A DNA stretch of 64,000 nt from Tidjanibacter sp. Lineage in GTDB: Bacteria; Bacteroidota; Bacteroidia; Bacteroidales; Rikenellaceae. A program made the position numbers and the translations under genes. Below the pieces are notes generated by a model that saw only the letters and a program-made list of their open reading frames with translations, searched no databases and was not told the origin of the DNA. Below, one piece after another: positions 8,498 through 17,058 of the stretch. Position 1 is the first letter of the stretch. Each line of letters begins with the position of its first letter. Location: the NCBI GenBank assembly GCA_017396085.1, contig JAFQNC010000035.1:1-64000 (forward strand). The letters are read 5' to 3'.

Positions 8498-8640
8498 AGA
8501 GCGCAAAACGAGAAGCCGTCTAACAAGGTGATTTCTGCGTTACGCTCGCCCTCAAAATCCTCATTTACGCCGAGTAAACTGCGGTTTTTCGGGCCACGCA
8601 AGCCTTGAAATCCCTCTTGTTATACAACTTCTAATAAAAT

Positions 8641-8676
8641 ACAAAGGTGTGTCTAATGTTTTAGACACACCTTTGT
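8641..8676. terminator. Bidirectional terminator hairpin
   Basis: Perfect 15-bp stem ACAAAGGTGTGTCTA (8641-8655), 6-nt loop ATGTTT, complementary arm 8662-8676. It lies between the converging nucleotidyltransferase gene (+) and kdsC (-), so it can serve both. Confidence 0.85.
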
Positions 8677-8718
8677 TATTGTGTGTGGGGGTAGTATGTG
8701 TGGTGCCCCGCCCTAAGC

Positions 8719-9264
8719 CTAAGCCGACACCACGTCTTTGCTGCAAGTTACTCCCTCGGAGTCTTTGGCCCACACCCCGTGGGCACGCAAGACCTGCTCG
8801 ATGATGTCCCTCACGCAACCCTTGCCACCGGCAAACTCCGACACGTAGCGCGAAGCCTCAATGCACTCCCACGCAGCATCGGCAGGGGCTACGGGTAGGC
8901 CCACGGCACGCATACACTCCAAATCGGGAATATCATCGCCCATAAAGAGCACGTTCTCTCTGTTCCACCCATTGCGCTCGATGACCTCGTTGAGGCAACC
9001 GAGTTTGTCGCTGATGTCGATGTGTAGTTCGCTCACATTGAGGTGCTTGAAGCGCTTGGCGAGGGTTTCGCCACGGCCTCCGCTGATGATTACCACCTTG
9101 TAGCCGTGTTTGACGGCATAGGCCACGGCGTAGCCATCTTTGGCGTTGTACTTGCGGATGAAGTCGCCATTGGCCAAGGGGATGATGCCACCATCGGTAA
9201 AGACGCCATCCACGTCAAACACAAAGGCCTCCACCTTTGCAATATCTTCTTTGAAATTTCCCAT
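8719..9264 (-). CDS. kdsC: 3-deoxy-D-manno-octulosonate 8-phosphate phosphatase (KdsC-type HAD)
   Basis: 181 residues. HAD-superfamily phosphatase that removes phosphate from KDO-8-phosphate in the cytosol during lipid A-core synthesis. Seen: catalytic motif I DVDGVFTDG (17-25), motif II Ser/Gly in IISGG near 60, and motif III GDDIPDL near 109. Length is typical of KdsC. It has its own promoter (9322-9353) inside the 3' end of the upstream methyltransferase gene, and no kdsA or kdsB is adjacent. A related HAD phosphatase of other specificity cannot be fully excluded. Confidence 0.88.
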   Translation of the reverse strand: MGNFKEDIAKVEAFVFDVDGVFTDGGIIPLANGDFIRKYNAKDGYAVAYAVKHGYKVVIISGGRGETLAKRFKHLNVSELHIDISDKLGCLNEVIERNGWNRENVLFMGDDIPDLECMRAVGLPVAPADAAWECIEASRYVSEFAGGKGCVRDIIEQVLRAHGVWAKDSEGVTCSKDVVSA

Positions 9265-9321
9265 ATACCTAAATTATAATATAATCCTAAATTGTTGAGT
9301 GAGTCGTCTGCCCACGTTCCA

Positions 9322-9353
9322 CAAAGGTACTCATTTTAGGCGAATTGCCCAAA
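9322..9353 (-). promoter_or_regulatory. Promoter of kdsC
   Basis: On the minus strand TTTG (9350-9353), 20 bp spacer, TACCTTTG (9322-9329). Both boxes match consensus. The promoter overlaps the last codons of the upstream methyltransferase gene. Confidence 0.72.
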
Positions 9354-10491
9354 GCGAGTGCCCAATTTCGGCAAAAGCCCACCTCTGACCTGCGCCCTCC
9401 CTCACACCGAGTGCCTTGCAGATGGCGGCCGAGGAGTGGGGGAAGCCGTGGCGTATGAGTTCAATCTTTTTGGACACAAGGCGTTTGAGTTCTTTGGGGC
9501 GGTAGGGGACAATTTGCGCCACCTCGTAGGTGCGCCCTATGGTGGGGCCTGACGGCTCGGTGGTCGCAAAACCATAACCCCCATAGCAGGCAAGGCCGCA
9601 ACTGTAGCACCACTCCGTCACAAGGCCCGCCTTGCGTAGTGCCGCATCGGGCACCACAAGGTAGCGGTAGGACTCCTTTGCGCTCTCAAATGGGGCCGTG
9701 GCGGTTGTTGTGGCAGTGCGATTGTCGGTAGGGGCGGCAAAGGTGCCCACGCCGAGTGCTGTGGCCCTAACGACTCTCTCCGTGCGCCCACACTCCCAAT
9801 CAACCAACACCTCCTTGCACTCTCCACCGAGCGACACGACCTCCACGCTCGCACCCTCACCAAAGGCACGCAGGGCCTCGGTGGTGTCGAACATTGGCGA
9901 TAGTTTCACACACAAGCGGTCGCACTTCTGCTTGAGCAGAGGGAGTAGGTCGGCAATGTTGGGCGAGCAGTCCTCCAAGCAAACCATCTTCTTGCCCTCG
10001 GCACCTCGGCGGTCGGGGTCGGCATAGATGAGGTCGGCGTGGGGTAGGGTGGCGATGTACTCCTCCGAGGAGCCCACAACCACCTCCACGTTCTCTGCAC
10101 CCATAAGGGCGAGGTTGTAGCGGGTGATTTCGGCCAACTCGGGGTTGCGCTCAATGGCTACCACACGCTCAAAGCGGCGTGAGAGATAGAGAGTATCCAC
10201 CCCCAACCCGCAGGTCATATCCACAGCCAAGTGGCCCCCATACTCCTTGTGGGCGGCACACTCCTCACTGCTCGACTGCTCAAAGGCGAGCGAGGGCAGA
10301 ATGGCCCTTGCGGTATAGTAGGAGGGGAGTTTGCGGCGAGCCCTTTGGAGGTACTTCACTTGCGAGGCCACCTCACGTGGGTAGCGCAGGCGTTTGTCGA
10401 GTGCAATTTCCGTTGGGTTGCGCTCGATGTTGGCCTCAATTTCTTCTCTTAGGGGAGTGCTTTGGAGCAACTCTATCTCTTGTTTTTCCAT
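9331..10491 (-). CDS. Class I SAM-dependent methyltransferase, THUMP-like / PG_1098 type
   Basis: 386 residues from the ATG at 10489-10491. The frame stays open far upstream, but that part is a shadow of comEC. Seen: helical N-terminal domain (1-80), SAM motif I DMTCGLG (91-97), acidic motif II AIERN, a conserved ADPDRR at 157-162, and a C-terminal region like the ferredoxin-like and THUMP-like domains known from Porphyromonas PG_1098 proteins. The family is widespread in Bacteroidetes; an RNA substrate is likely but unproven. It overlaps the comEC 3' end by 19 nt, indicating coupled translation. Confidence 0.83.
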   Translation of the reverse strand: MEKQEIELLQSTPLREEIEANIERNPTEIALDKRLRYPREVASQVKYLQRARRKLPSYYTARAILPSLAFEQSSSEECAAHKEYGGHLAVDMTCGLGVDTLYLSRRFERVVAIERNPELAEITRYNLALMGAENVEVVVGSSEEYIATLPHADLIYADPDRRGAEGKKMVCLEDCSPNIADLLPLLKQKCDRLCVKLSPMFDTTEALRAFGEGASVEVVSLGGECKEVLVDWECGRTERVVRATALGVGTFAAPTDNRTATTTATAPFESAKESYRYLVVPDAALRKAGLVTEWCYSCGLACYGGYGFATTEPSGPTIGRTYEVAQIVPYRPKELKRLVSKKIELIRHGFPHSSAAICKALGVREGAGQRWAFAEIGHSLWAIRLK

Positions 10492-11945
10492 AGTCGTTTG
10501 TCGTTTTTGAGTGTGGGTAGTGTGGCGAGCAGGGCGGCAGCGAGTAGGTAACAGCCAATGGTTAGCCACGTGGGTACCTCCACCTGCGCAGCACTCCACG
10601 GCCAGCCTGCCACAACCTCCACACACCTGTTCTGCAATTCGGCAGCCCCACCAACAATGGCTCCCACCACTCCGTGGAGAGCCCCCACGGGTAGGAGTAC
10701 CCACACAATGGAGCCCAGCACAATCACGTTGGCAGTGAGCATCACAATGGGGTTGAGCACCACGCCCACAAGGCTCACCACCCCGAATGTGTTGGCCACA
10801 AGGGGAAGCGTGGCTAACGTGGAGCAAAGGCCCACGATAACCACTCCGAGCACCCAATTTGCCACTCTCCACCGCGTGCGCATCCGTTCCATCAGGGGCC
10901 CATAGCCCACCAATATGCCCGCTACGGCCACGGCCGAGAGTTGGAAACTTATGTCGTAGAGATTGTTGGGGTTGGCAATCAACATCACCGCAAGTGCCCC
11001 ACACAACGCATTGACCGCCGAGCGACCTCCGCCACCCTCGGCCAGAGCCAACTGGGCGATGCAGAACATCAGGGTTGCCCTCACCACCGATGGAGAGGCT
11101 CCCGTGGTGAGCGCATAGACAATCATCACGACCGCACACACCACGTTGCGCCAAATGTGTCCTCTGCGCCCCGCAAGCGGTAGGAGCGCACAAAAGGCCC
11201 ACGCCAACATAGCCACAATACCCACGTGCAAGCCCGATATGGCCAGCAGGTGGGAGGCTCCTGCGCGGGAGTAGGCCGTGCGTAGGGTGCGACTCATCTC
11301 GCCCCTGTGCCCAAAGGCCATAGCCTTGCACACCGCTGCGGTGTCGCCGTCAAGCCCAAGCCTGTCGAAGCGACCGAGTAACCACGCCTGAGCCCTTGCA
11401 AAGGCTATCTGCGGAGTGGTTTGTGCCCTGCCGATAAGAGCCCAGTCGTTCTCATTGTCCACCCAACAGCGACCACTCACACCCCTGCGCAACATAAGTT
11501 GGCCATAACTACCTTCGGGCCACTGGCGCACCACCGTGCGTAGGGCTACTCGGCTACCGAGGGTGGCGTGTAGGGCAGTGTCGGCATTGATTTCCACCGT
11601 GCGCACCTTGCCCTCCACCTCAATGCGCCCTTCGCACCTGTGGCGATGGCCTTGCAGAGTGGGGTGGGAGGTTATGGTGGCGGTGGCGATGATGGGTTTG
11701 TCGTAGGGGAGGTCGGTTGGGGTTGTGCGCATAGCGGTGGTGCTCATTGCCGCAAAGACAATGGCAAAGGCGGCATAGGCTGCTGCAATGGCCTTGGTGC
11801 GCCCACTGAGTAGACTTCCCACGATGCACACAGCCGAGGCGATGGCCGTAACCCACCAAGGTACGCCCTCGGCTACACCAGCCAACAACACACCCACCAC
11901 TACGAGTGGCAAAATCTTTACGAAGGGTGGAAGCACGGGGCGCAT
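10473..11945 (-). CDS. comEC: ComEC/Rec2-family membrane protein
   Basis: 490 residues from the ATG at 11943-11945. An ATG at 11975 would add ten residues encoded by an intergenic TTTTGAA repeat, so the inner start is preferred. Polytopic inner-membrane protein related to the DNA-uptake channel ComEC. Seen: N-terminal hydrophobic helices, DUF4131-like soluble part (about 75-190), and the competence domain beginning GASHLLAISGLHVGIVAML followed by multiple membrane helices. The C-terminal metallo-beta-lactamase domain of long ComEC proteins is absent, as in many Bacteroidetes. It overlaps the methyltransferase gene. No other competence genes except comM are nearby. Confidence 0.88.
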   Translation of the reverse strand: MRPVLPPFVKILPLVVVGVLLAGVAEGVPWWVTAIASAVCIVGSLLSGRTKAIAAAYAAFAIVFAAMSTTAMRTTPTDLPYDKPIIATATITSHPTLQGHRHRCEGRIEVEGKVRTVEINADTALHATLGSRVALRTVVRQWPEGSYGQLMLRRGVSGRCWVDNENDWALIGRAQTTPQIAFARAQAWLLGRFDRLGLDGDTAAVCKAMAFGHRGEMSRTLRTAYSRAGASHLLAISGLHVGIVAMLAWAFCALLPLAGRRGHIWRNVVCAVVMIVYALTTGASPSVVRATLMFCIAQLALAEGGGGRSAVNALCGALAVMLIANPNNLYDISFQLSAVAVAGILVGYGPLMERMRTRWRVANWVLGVVIVGLCSTLATLPLVANTFGVVSLVGVVLNPIVMLTANVIVLGSIVWVLLPVGALHGVVGAIVGGAAELQNRCVEVVAGWPWSAAQVEVPTWLTIGCYLLAAALLATLPTLKNDKRLWKNKR

Positions 11946-12055
11946 AGGGTGGTAGGGGGAAAATTCAAAATTCAAAATTCAAACTTCAACATTCAACATT
12001 AACATACCCCTTAAGAAGGAAAAAATATTTACTAATTACTCTTTACTCTTTTGCT
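11946..12055. repeat. Heptamer repeats between comM and comEC
   Basis: TTCAAAA heptamer run at about 11959-11985, followed by diverged copies (CTTCAACATTCAACATT), then ATATTTACTAATTACTCTTTACTC near 12027-12050, the same sequence family found at 36.0-36.4 kb and 41.3 kb. No gene. Confidence 0.7.
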
Positions 12056-13597
12056 CTAAGCATTCCCCCAAGTATCTCTGTCGAGGTTGCGGTAGCCGAT
12101 GGCCTCGGCAATGTGGGTGGCTTGGATTTGCTCCGAGCCCTCGAGGTCGGCAATGGTGCGGGCCACCTTCACGATGCGATTGTAGGCCCTTGCAGAGAGC
12201 GACAAACGCTCCATAGCCCTCGCCAGTAGGGCGGTGCAAGCCTCGTCAAGGGGGCAGAACTCGCTGAGCATTGCGTTGTTCATCATTGCGTTGGTGAAGA
12301 CTCCCTCAATGCCCTCAAACCTTCGGTTCTGTATCTCTCTGGCCCTCACAACCCTCTGACGAATGGCACTGCTCGGCTCGGCAGGGGTGGTGTCGGTCAT
12401 CTCGCCGAGTTCCACGGGAGTAACCTCAATTTGTATGTCGATGCGGTCCATCAGCGGGCCCGAAATCTTGTTGAAGTAGCGACTAATGGCGTGGCGTGAG
12501 CAACTGCACTCCTTGGTGGGGTGATTGTAGTAGCCACACGGACAAGGGTTCATCGCTGCCACGAGCATAAAATTCGTGGGGTAGCAGATACGATACTTTG
12601 CCCTCGCAATGGTTACCTGCTTGTCCTCCAAAGGCTGACGCATAACTTCCAATATGGAGCCGCTGAATTCGGGGAGTTCGTCAAGGAAAAGGATGCCGTT
12701 GTGGGCGAGCGAAATCTCACCCGGCTGTGGGTTGGTGCCGCCACCCACCATCGCCACGGCCGAAGCCATATGGTGGGGTGAGCGGAAAGGACGCTGGGTA
12801 AGGAGCCCCTTCTCGGTGCCGAGTTTACCCGCTACGGAGTGTATCTTGGTTGTTTCGAGTGCCTCTTCAAGCGTGAGAGGTGGCATAATCGTGGGCATAC
12901 GCCTTGCGAGCATAGTCTTACCCGAGCCGGGTGCGCCCACCATAATGATGTTGTGCCCACCTGCGGCAGCCACCTCCAAGGCCCTTTTGACATAGGCTTG
13001 GCCCTTCACATCGGCAAAATCTTCGGCATAACGGTTGGCCTTTTGGTCGAACAACTCCTGTGCTACCACCTTGGTGGGGGCTATGGGCTTGCTGCCCGAA
13101 AGAAAATCTATGGCCTCGCGCAACGACTCCACACCGATAACTTCCAACTCCTCCACCACGGCAGCCTCCTCGGCATTTTCGCGTGGGAGCAGAAGCCCTT
13201 TGAAGCCCTTTTCCATAGCCTCCACAGCCATAGGTAAGGCACCCTTGATGGGCTTCACGGTGCCGTCTAACGAGAGTTCGCCCGCCATCACGTAGCCCCG
13301 AGTGCTCTCGGCATCCAACTGCTCCGTGGCAGCCAATATGGCAATGGCGATGGGCAGGTCAAGCGATGAGCCCTCCTTCTTGAGGTCGGCAGGGGCCAGA
13401 TTGACCACAATCTTCTTGCCCACCATCCTCTGACCGCTGTTCTCAAAGGCCGAGCGGATGCGCTCCTGACTCTCCCTCACGGCATTGTCGGGCAAGCCCA
13501 CCATATACATACCCAATCCGGGCGATACGTTTACTTCGACCTCCACGGTCATTGCGTTGATACCGATAACGGTGCTTGTGTAGACCCTTGTGAACAT
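12056..13597 (-). CDS. comM: YifB/ComM family Mg-chelatase-like AAA+ ATPase
   Basis: 513 residues. AAA+ ATPase; ComM acts as a branch-migration helicase aiding integration of incoming DNA in transformable bacteria. Seen: N-terminal Lon-substrate-like (ChlI) domain (1-165), Walker A GAPGSGKT (221-228), FRSPHHMAS and ILFLDELPEF (Walker B), a Cys cluster PCPCGYY..CSCS that can bind zinc, and a C-terminal helical Mg_chelatase_C domain. It lies between dnaB and comEC. The 97-nt gap to dnaB makes an unusually C/A-rich 5' leader for this gene's neighbour (see 13598-13694). Confidence 0.95.
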   Translation of the reverse strand: MFTRVYTSTVIGINAMTVEVEVNVSPGLGMYMVGLPDNAVRESQERIRSAFENSGQRMVGKKIVVNLAPADLKKEGSSLDLPIAIAILAATEQLDAESTRGYVMAGELSLDGTVKPIKGALPMAVEAMEKGFKGLLLPRENAEEAAVVEELEVIGVESLREAIDFLSGSKPIAPTKVVAQELFDQKANRYAEDFADVKGQAYVKRALEVAAAGGHNIIMVGAPGSGKTMLARRMPTIMPPLTLEEALETTKIHSVAGKLGTEKGLLTQRPFRSPHHMASAVAMVGGGTNPQPGEISLAHNGILFLDELPEFSGSILEVMRQPLEDKQVTIARAKYRICYPTNFMLVAAMNPCPCGYYNHPTKECSCSRHAISRYFNKISGPLMDRIDIQIEVTPVELGEMTDTTPAEPSSAIRQRVVRAREIQNRRFEGIEGVFTNAMMNNAMLSEFCPLDEACTALLARAMERLSLSARAYNRIVKVARTIADLEGSEQIQATHIAEAIGYRNLDRDTWGNA

Positions 13598-13694
13598 TAT
13601 GTGCGTGCGTGTATACGGGGGTTAGTCTTGTGTTTGTATGTACAGGGCAGTGTGGTTTTGTGTTTGTGTGTGCGGGGCGGAGGTGCTGTGTGGG
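13598..13694. other. Strand-biased GT/CA-rich spacer between dnaB and comM
   Basis: The plus strand is almost pure G/T with TGTGTTTG and GTGTGTGCGGG runs; the minus-strand transcript is therefore C/A-rich and poorly structured. It follows the dnaB stop and precedes the comM start. No terminator hairpin is evident, so read-through from dnaB into comM is plausible. Confidence 0.55.
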
Positions 13695-15278
13695 TTAGAA
13701 CGGGCTCTCCTCGTAGGTGCTCCTTGCGGTGCCACGAGCCTGCGAGCCATCGGCACCCATAGAGGTGGGAGGCAGGGCCTCAAATGCGCTGCCGTCCATA
13801 CCGCCAAAGCCACCATCGCCATCCAACGAACTGCCAAACTCACGGTCGCCATTGTAGAGTGTGCCATCCAACGGGTCGAAGTCGCTGAACTGGGCAAACT
13901 CCTTGCGGAACTTCATCTTGATGACATCCGTGGCACCATTACGGTGCTTGGCCACAATCAGCTCGGCCAAGTTCTCGGTGGATGTTCCGTCTTCCATCTC
14001 CTTCAAACCATAGTATTCGGGGCGGTGGATGAAGGCCACAATGTCGGCATCCTGCTCAATGGCACCCGACTCACGCAGGTTGGATAGTTGGGGGCGTTTG
14101 CTACCACCCAAAGCCTCTGCCGAGCGATTGAGCTGCGAGAGGGCAATGATGGGGATGTTGAGCTCCTTGGCCACCGCTTTGAGCGTGCGGGATATGTAGG
14201 CCACCTCCTGCTCACGGTTACCCTTGGTGTCCTTCGGGCCGGTCATCAGCTGGAGGTAGTCGATGATGACGAGTTGGATGTCGTGCTGCGCTTTGAGTTT
14301 GCGCACCTTCGAGCGGAACTCCGACACAGGCAGTGCGGGGGTGTCGTCAATGTAGATTGGTGCCTCGGCAAGTGGTTTGGCCGAGAGTTCGAGGTGATTC
14401 CACTGCTCGGTCGTCAGCCTACCACTGCGCACATCGGCACTGGAGAGTTGCGACTCGGCCACCAGCAGACGCATCATCAGCTGGGCCGAACTCATCTCCA
14501 ACGAGAAGAAGGCCACACCCTTGCCCTCGTTCACCGCAATGTTGCGGGCCATAGAGAGCACAAAGGCGGTCTTACCCATCGAAGGCCTTGCGGCGATGAT
14601 AATCATATCCGAGGGCTGCCAACCGAGGGTGAGTTTGTCGAGGTCCCTGAAACCTGTGGGCACACCGTTAATCTTGCCACCCTTCTTGATGGCCTCCTGA
14701 ATCATCTCCAGCGTCTTACCGATGATGCTCTTGGAACTCTGCACCTCCTTGGAGATGTGTCCCTCCGACACCTTGAAAATCTCCTGCTCGGCAAAGTTGA
14801 GCAGGTCGGTCAGCTCCTCACTCTCATCGTAGGAACGAGCGAGGATTTCGCCTGCGGCCCTAATGAGCTCCCTCTGCACATACTTCTGCGCCACAATGGT
14901 GGAGTGGAACTCGAGGTTGGAGGCCGAAGCCACCTTTTGTGTGAGGTTGGTGAGATATTGTGCTCCACCCACTGCTTTGAGTTGTCGCTGCTGTTTGAGT
15001 TTTTCCGTTACGGTCAGCAGGTCAATGGGTTTGAGTTCGGTGGAGAGTTCTTCGATGGCCTTGAAGATAATGCGGTGTTGCTCGCTGTAGAAGGCATCGG
15101 CGGTGAGGTACTCCTGCACTGTGATGATACCATCCTTCTCCAACATCAGCGCACCGAGCACAGCCTCCTCAAGGTCGAGTGCTTGGGGTGGAATGTGCCC
15201 ACCGGAGCCCTCGCCCACAAGGTTGTTGTAGGCTGCTCGGTTGTTATCTCTGCGGTTGTTCTTATAGTCGTTTGCCAT
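13695..15278 (-). CDS. dnaB: Replicative DNA helicase DnaB
   Basis: 527 residues. Hexameric 5'-3' helicase that opens the replication fork and recruits primase. Seen: N-terminal DnaB_N domain (about 30-135), linker helix, RecA-like C-terminal domain with Walker A ARPSMGKTA (230-238), Walker B VIIDYLQLM, and the conserved ISRTLKAVAKELN and GAIEQDAD segments. The last 45 residues are a glycine-rich tail. The gene follows the radical-SAM gene by 8 nt on the same strand. No intein is present. Full length. Confidence 0.97.
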   Translation of the reverse strand: MANDYKNNRRDNNRAAYNNLVGEGSGGHIPPQALDLEEAVLGALMLEKDGIITVQEYLTADAFYSEQHRIIFKAIEELSTELKPIDLLTVTEKLKQQRQLKAVGGAQYLTNLTQKVASASNLEFHSTIVAQKYVQRELIRAAGEILARSYDESEELTDLLNFAEQEIFKVSEGHISKEVQSSKSIIGKTLEMIQEAIKKGGKINGVPTGFRDLDKLTLGWQPSDMIIIAARPSMGKTAFVLSMARNIAVNEGKGVAFFSLEMSSAQLMMRLLVAESQLSSADVRSGRLTTEQWNHLELSAKPLAEAPIYIDDTPALPVSEFRSKVRKLKAQHDIQLVIIDYLQLMTGPKDTKGNREQEVAYISRTLKAVAKELNIPIIALSQLNRSAEALGGSKRPQLSNLRESGAIEQDADIVAFIHRPEYYGLKEMEDGTSTENLAELIVAKHRNGATDVIKMKFRKEFAQFSDFDPLDGTLYNGDREFGSSLDGDGGFGGMDGSAFEALPPTSMGADGSQARGTARSTYEESPF

Positions 15279-15286
15279 TGTGTGGG

Positions 15287-17050
15287 TTATTTATGTTTTC
15301 TTCTTTCGGTCAAATGTACGGCTTTTTCTCCACTCCTGCCACTTTTGGGGCCGCCAAAAAAGTAACTTTTTTGCTGACACTTTGCCTCATAGGTGTTAGC
15401 AACATAGAGTTTGTCGCCCGTGTAGGGGTTTTCGCCCGTGTAGAACATCACCGAGGATAGCGTCATAGGGGTTGGAGTGAGGTCCTGCACTTGGTCGGTC
15501 ATCAGTCGCAGGGCACGGACCTTTGTTGATAACTTTTTCATATCCTCCTCCCTGCACCCCGGGTGTGAGGAGATAAAGTAGGGGATGAGTTGGTACTTGA
15601 GCCCATTATCCCTGCACACCTTGTAGAACTCCCTGTGCAACTTTTCAAACTCCTCAAAGGGGGGCTTACGCATCAGTCGGAGCACGTGGGGCTCGGTGTG
15701 CTCGGGGGCAACCTTAAGCCTACCCGAGGTGTGGTGTAGGATAACCTCTCGCATATAGCGGCCCCCATCATCGGGTATGTCGTAGCGAATGCCACTGCCG
15801 ATGAAGGCCTTTTTTACTCCCTTGACCTCGCGCACCTTGCGGTAGAGGTTGAGTAGGGGTGTGAGGTTGCGGTCCAGATTGGGACACACCCTCGGAGTGA
15901 GGCACGAGGGCCTGATGCACTTGCGGCACAACTCCAAGTTCTTGCCACCGAGGCGGTACATATCGGCCGAAGGACCACCAATGTCGCTCAGGTAGCCCTT
16001 GAAGTCGGGCAACTGCTTGATTTTCTCCACCTCGGCCAACACACTGCGCTCGCTCCTCGAGGTGATGAACTTGCCCTGATGGGCCGAGATGGTGCAGAAC
16101 GAGCACCCTCCGAAGCACCCTCTGTGGATGTTCACCGAGTGCTTAATCATCTCATAGGCGGGTATGGTCTTACCCTTGTAGCGGGGGTGGGGTAGGCGTG
16201 TGTAGGGTAGGTCAAAACTCCTGTCGAGGCTCTCGGTGGAGATTTGGGCATAGGGTGGGTTCACCACCACATACCTCTCGCCAACCCTCTCCACGATGGT
16301 CTTGTTTTGCTCCATACGGTTGCTCTCCACCTCAATGCGGGTGAAGTTCTCTCCAAAGGCGTGTTTGTTGCGGGCGCACTCCTCAAAGCTATGTAGCACA
16401 ATGGTCTGCTCGGCGGGAAGTTTGCGCACGTAGTCCTCGCCCTCCACGAAGGCCACCTGTCGCAACTTGCGCAACAACTTGGCGTTGAACCCATTTTTCA
16501 TCGCCTTTGCCACCTCCACAATGCTCTCATCGCCCATACCATACATCAGCAGGTCGGCTCCGCTCTCAATGAGCACCGAGGGCTTGAGCGAGTCGCTCCA
16601 GTAGTCGTAGTGGGTGAGCCTACGCAGCGAGGCCTCAATACCACCAATCACCACGGGGGTGTGGGGGTAGAGCCTTTTGAGTATGCGGGTGTAGGTGCTC
16701 ACAGCGTAGTCGGGGCGGAAGCCCGACACTCCACCCGGGGTGTAGGCGTCATCGTGGCGCAGTCGCTTGGCGGCGGTGTAGTGATTGACCATTGAGTCCA
16801 TCGAGCCGGCCGACACACCAAAGAATAGTCGCGGGGCACCCAACTTCTTGAAATCCCTTAAATCGTCCCTCCAGTTGGGTTGGGGCACGATGGCAACCCT
16901 GTAACCCTCGGCCTCCAACAGGCGACCAATAACGGCCACGCCAAACGAGGGGTGGTCTATGTAGGCATCGCCACTAAAAAGAATTACGTCAATGTAGTCC
17001 CAACCGAGGGCTTCAACCTCTTTGACCGATGTGGGAAGAAAGTGGGGCAT
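15287..17050 (-). CDS. YgiQ family radical SAM protein (UPF0313)
   Basis: 587 residues. Radical SAM enzyme with an N-terminal B12-binding-like region and the [4Fe-4S] motif C312-x3-C316-x2-C319 (in RGCFGGCSFCT), plus further cysteines in LCRKCIRPSC and PRVCPN. The C-terminal part carries the DUF3362-like region typical of YgiQ. Substrate and product are unknown for the family. It is 8 nt upstream of dnaB and starts 8 nt after the queA stop codon, so queA-ygiQ-dnaB are probably co-transcribed. The tail (last 30 residues) is basic and likely disordered. Confidence 0.93.
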   Translation of the reverse strand: MPHFLPTSVKEVEALGWDYIDVILFSGDAYIDHPSFGVAVIGRLLEAEGYRVAIVPQPNWRDDLRDFKKLGAPRLFFGVSAGSMDSMVNHYTAAKRLRHDDAYTPGGVSGFRPDYAVSTYTRILKRLYPHTPVVIGGIEASLRRLTHYDYWSDSLKPSVLIESGADLLMYGMGDESIVEVAKAMKNGFNAKLLRKLRQVAFVEGEDYVRKLPAEQTIVLHSFEECARNKHAFGENFTRIEVESNRMEQNKTIVERVGERYVVVNPPYAQISTESLDRSFDLPYTRLPHPRYKGKTIPAYEMIKHSVNIHRGCFGGCSFCTISAHQGKFITSRSERSVLAEVEKIKQLPDFKGYLSDIGGPSADMYRLGGKNLELCRKCIRPSCLTPRVCPNLDRNLTPLLNLYRKVREVKGVKKAFIGSGIRYDIPDDGGRYMREVILHHTSGRLKVAPEHTEPHVLRLMRKPPFEEFEKLHREFYKVCRDNGLKYQLIPYFISSHPGCREEDMKKLSTKVRALRLMTDQVQDLTPTPMTLSSVMFYTGENPYTGDKLYVANTYEAKCQQKSYFFGGPKSGRSGEKAVHLTERRKHK

Positions 17051-17058
17051 AAGGGAAT

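Noticed and set aside
10492-11331. Long N-terminal extension of the methyltransferase frame
   Set aside because: It runs in another frame through comEC and reads as low-complexity Gly/Cys-rich sequence; the ATG at 10491 gives a normal family length.
10473-13597. A full natural-transformation locus
   Set aside because: Only comEC and comM-like genes are present. Both are common in non-competent Bacteroidetes, and no pilus or DprA genes lie in the window.
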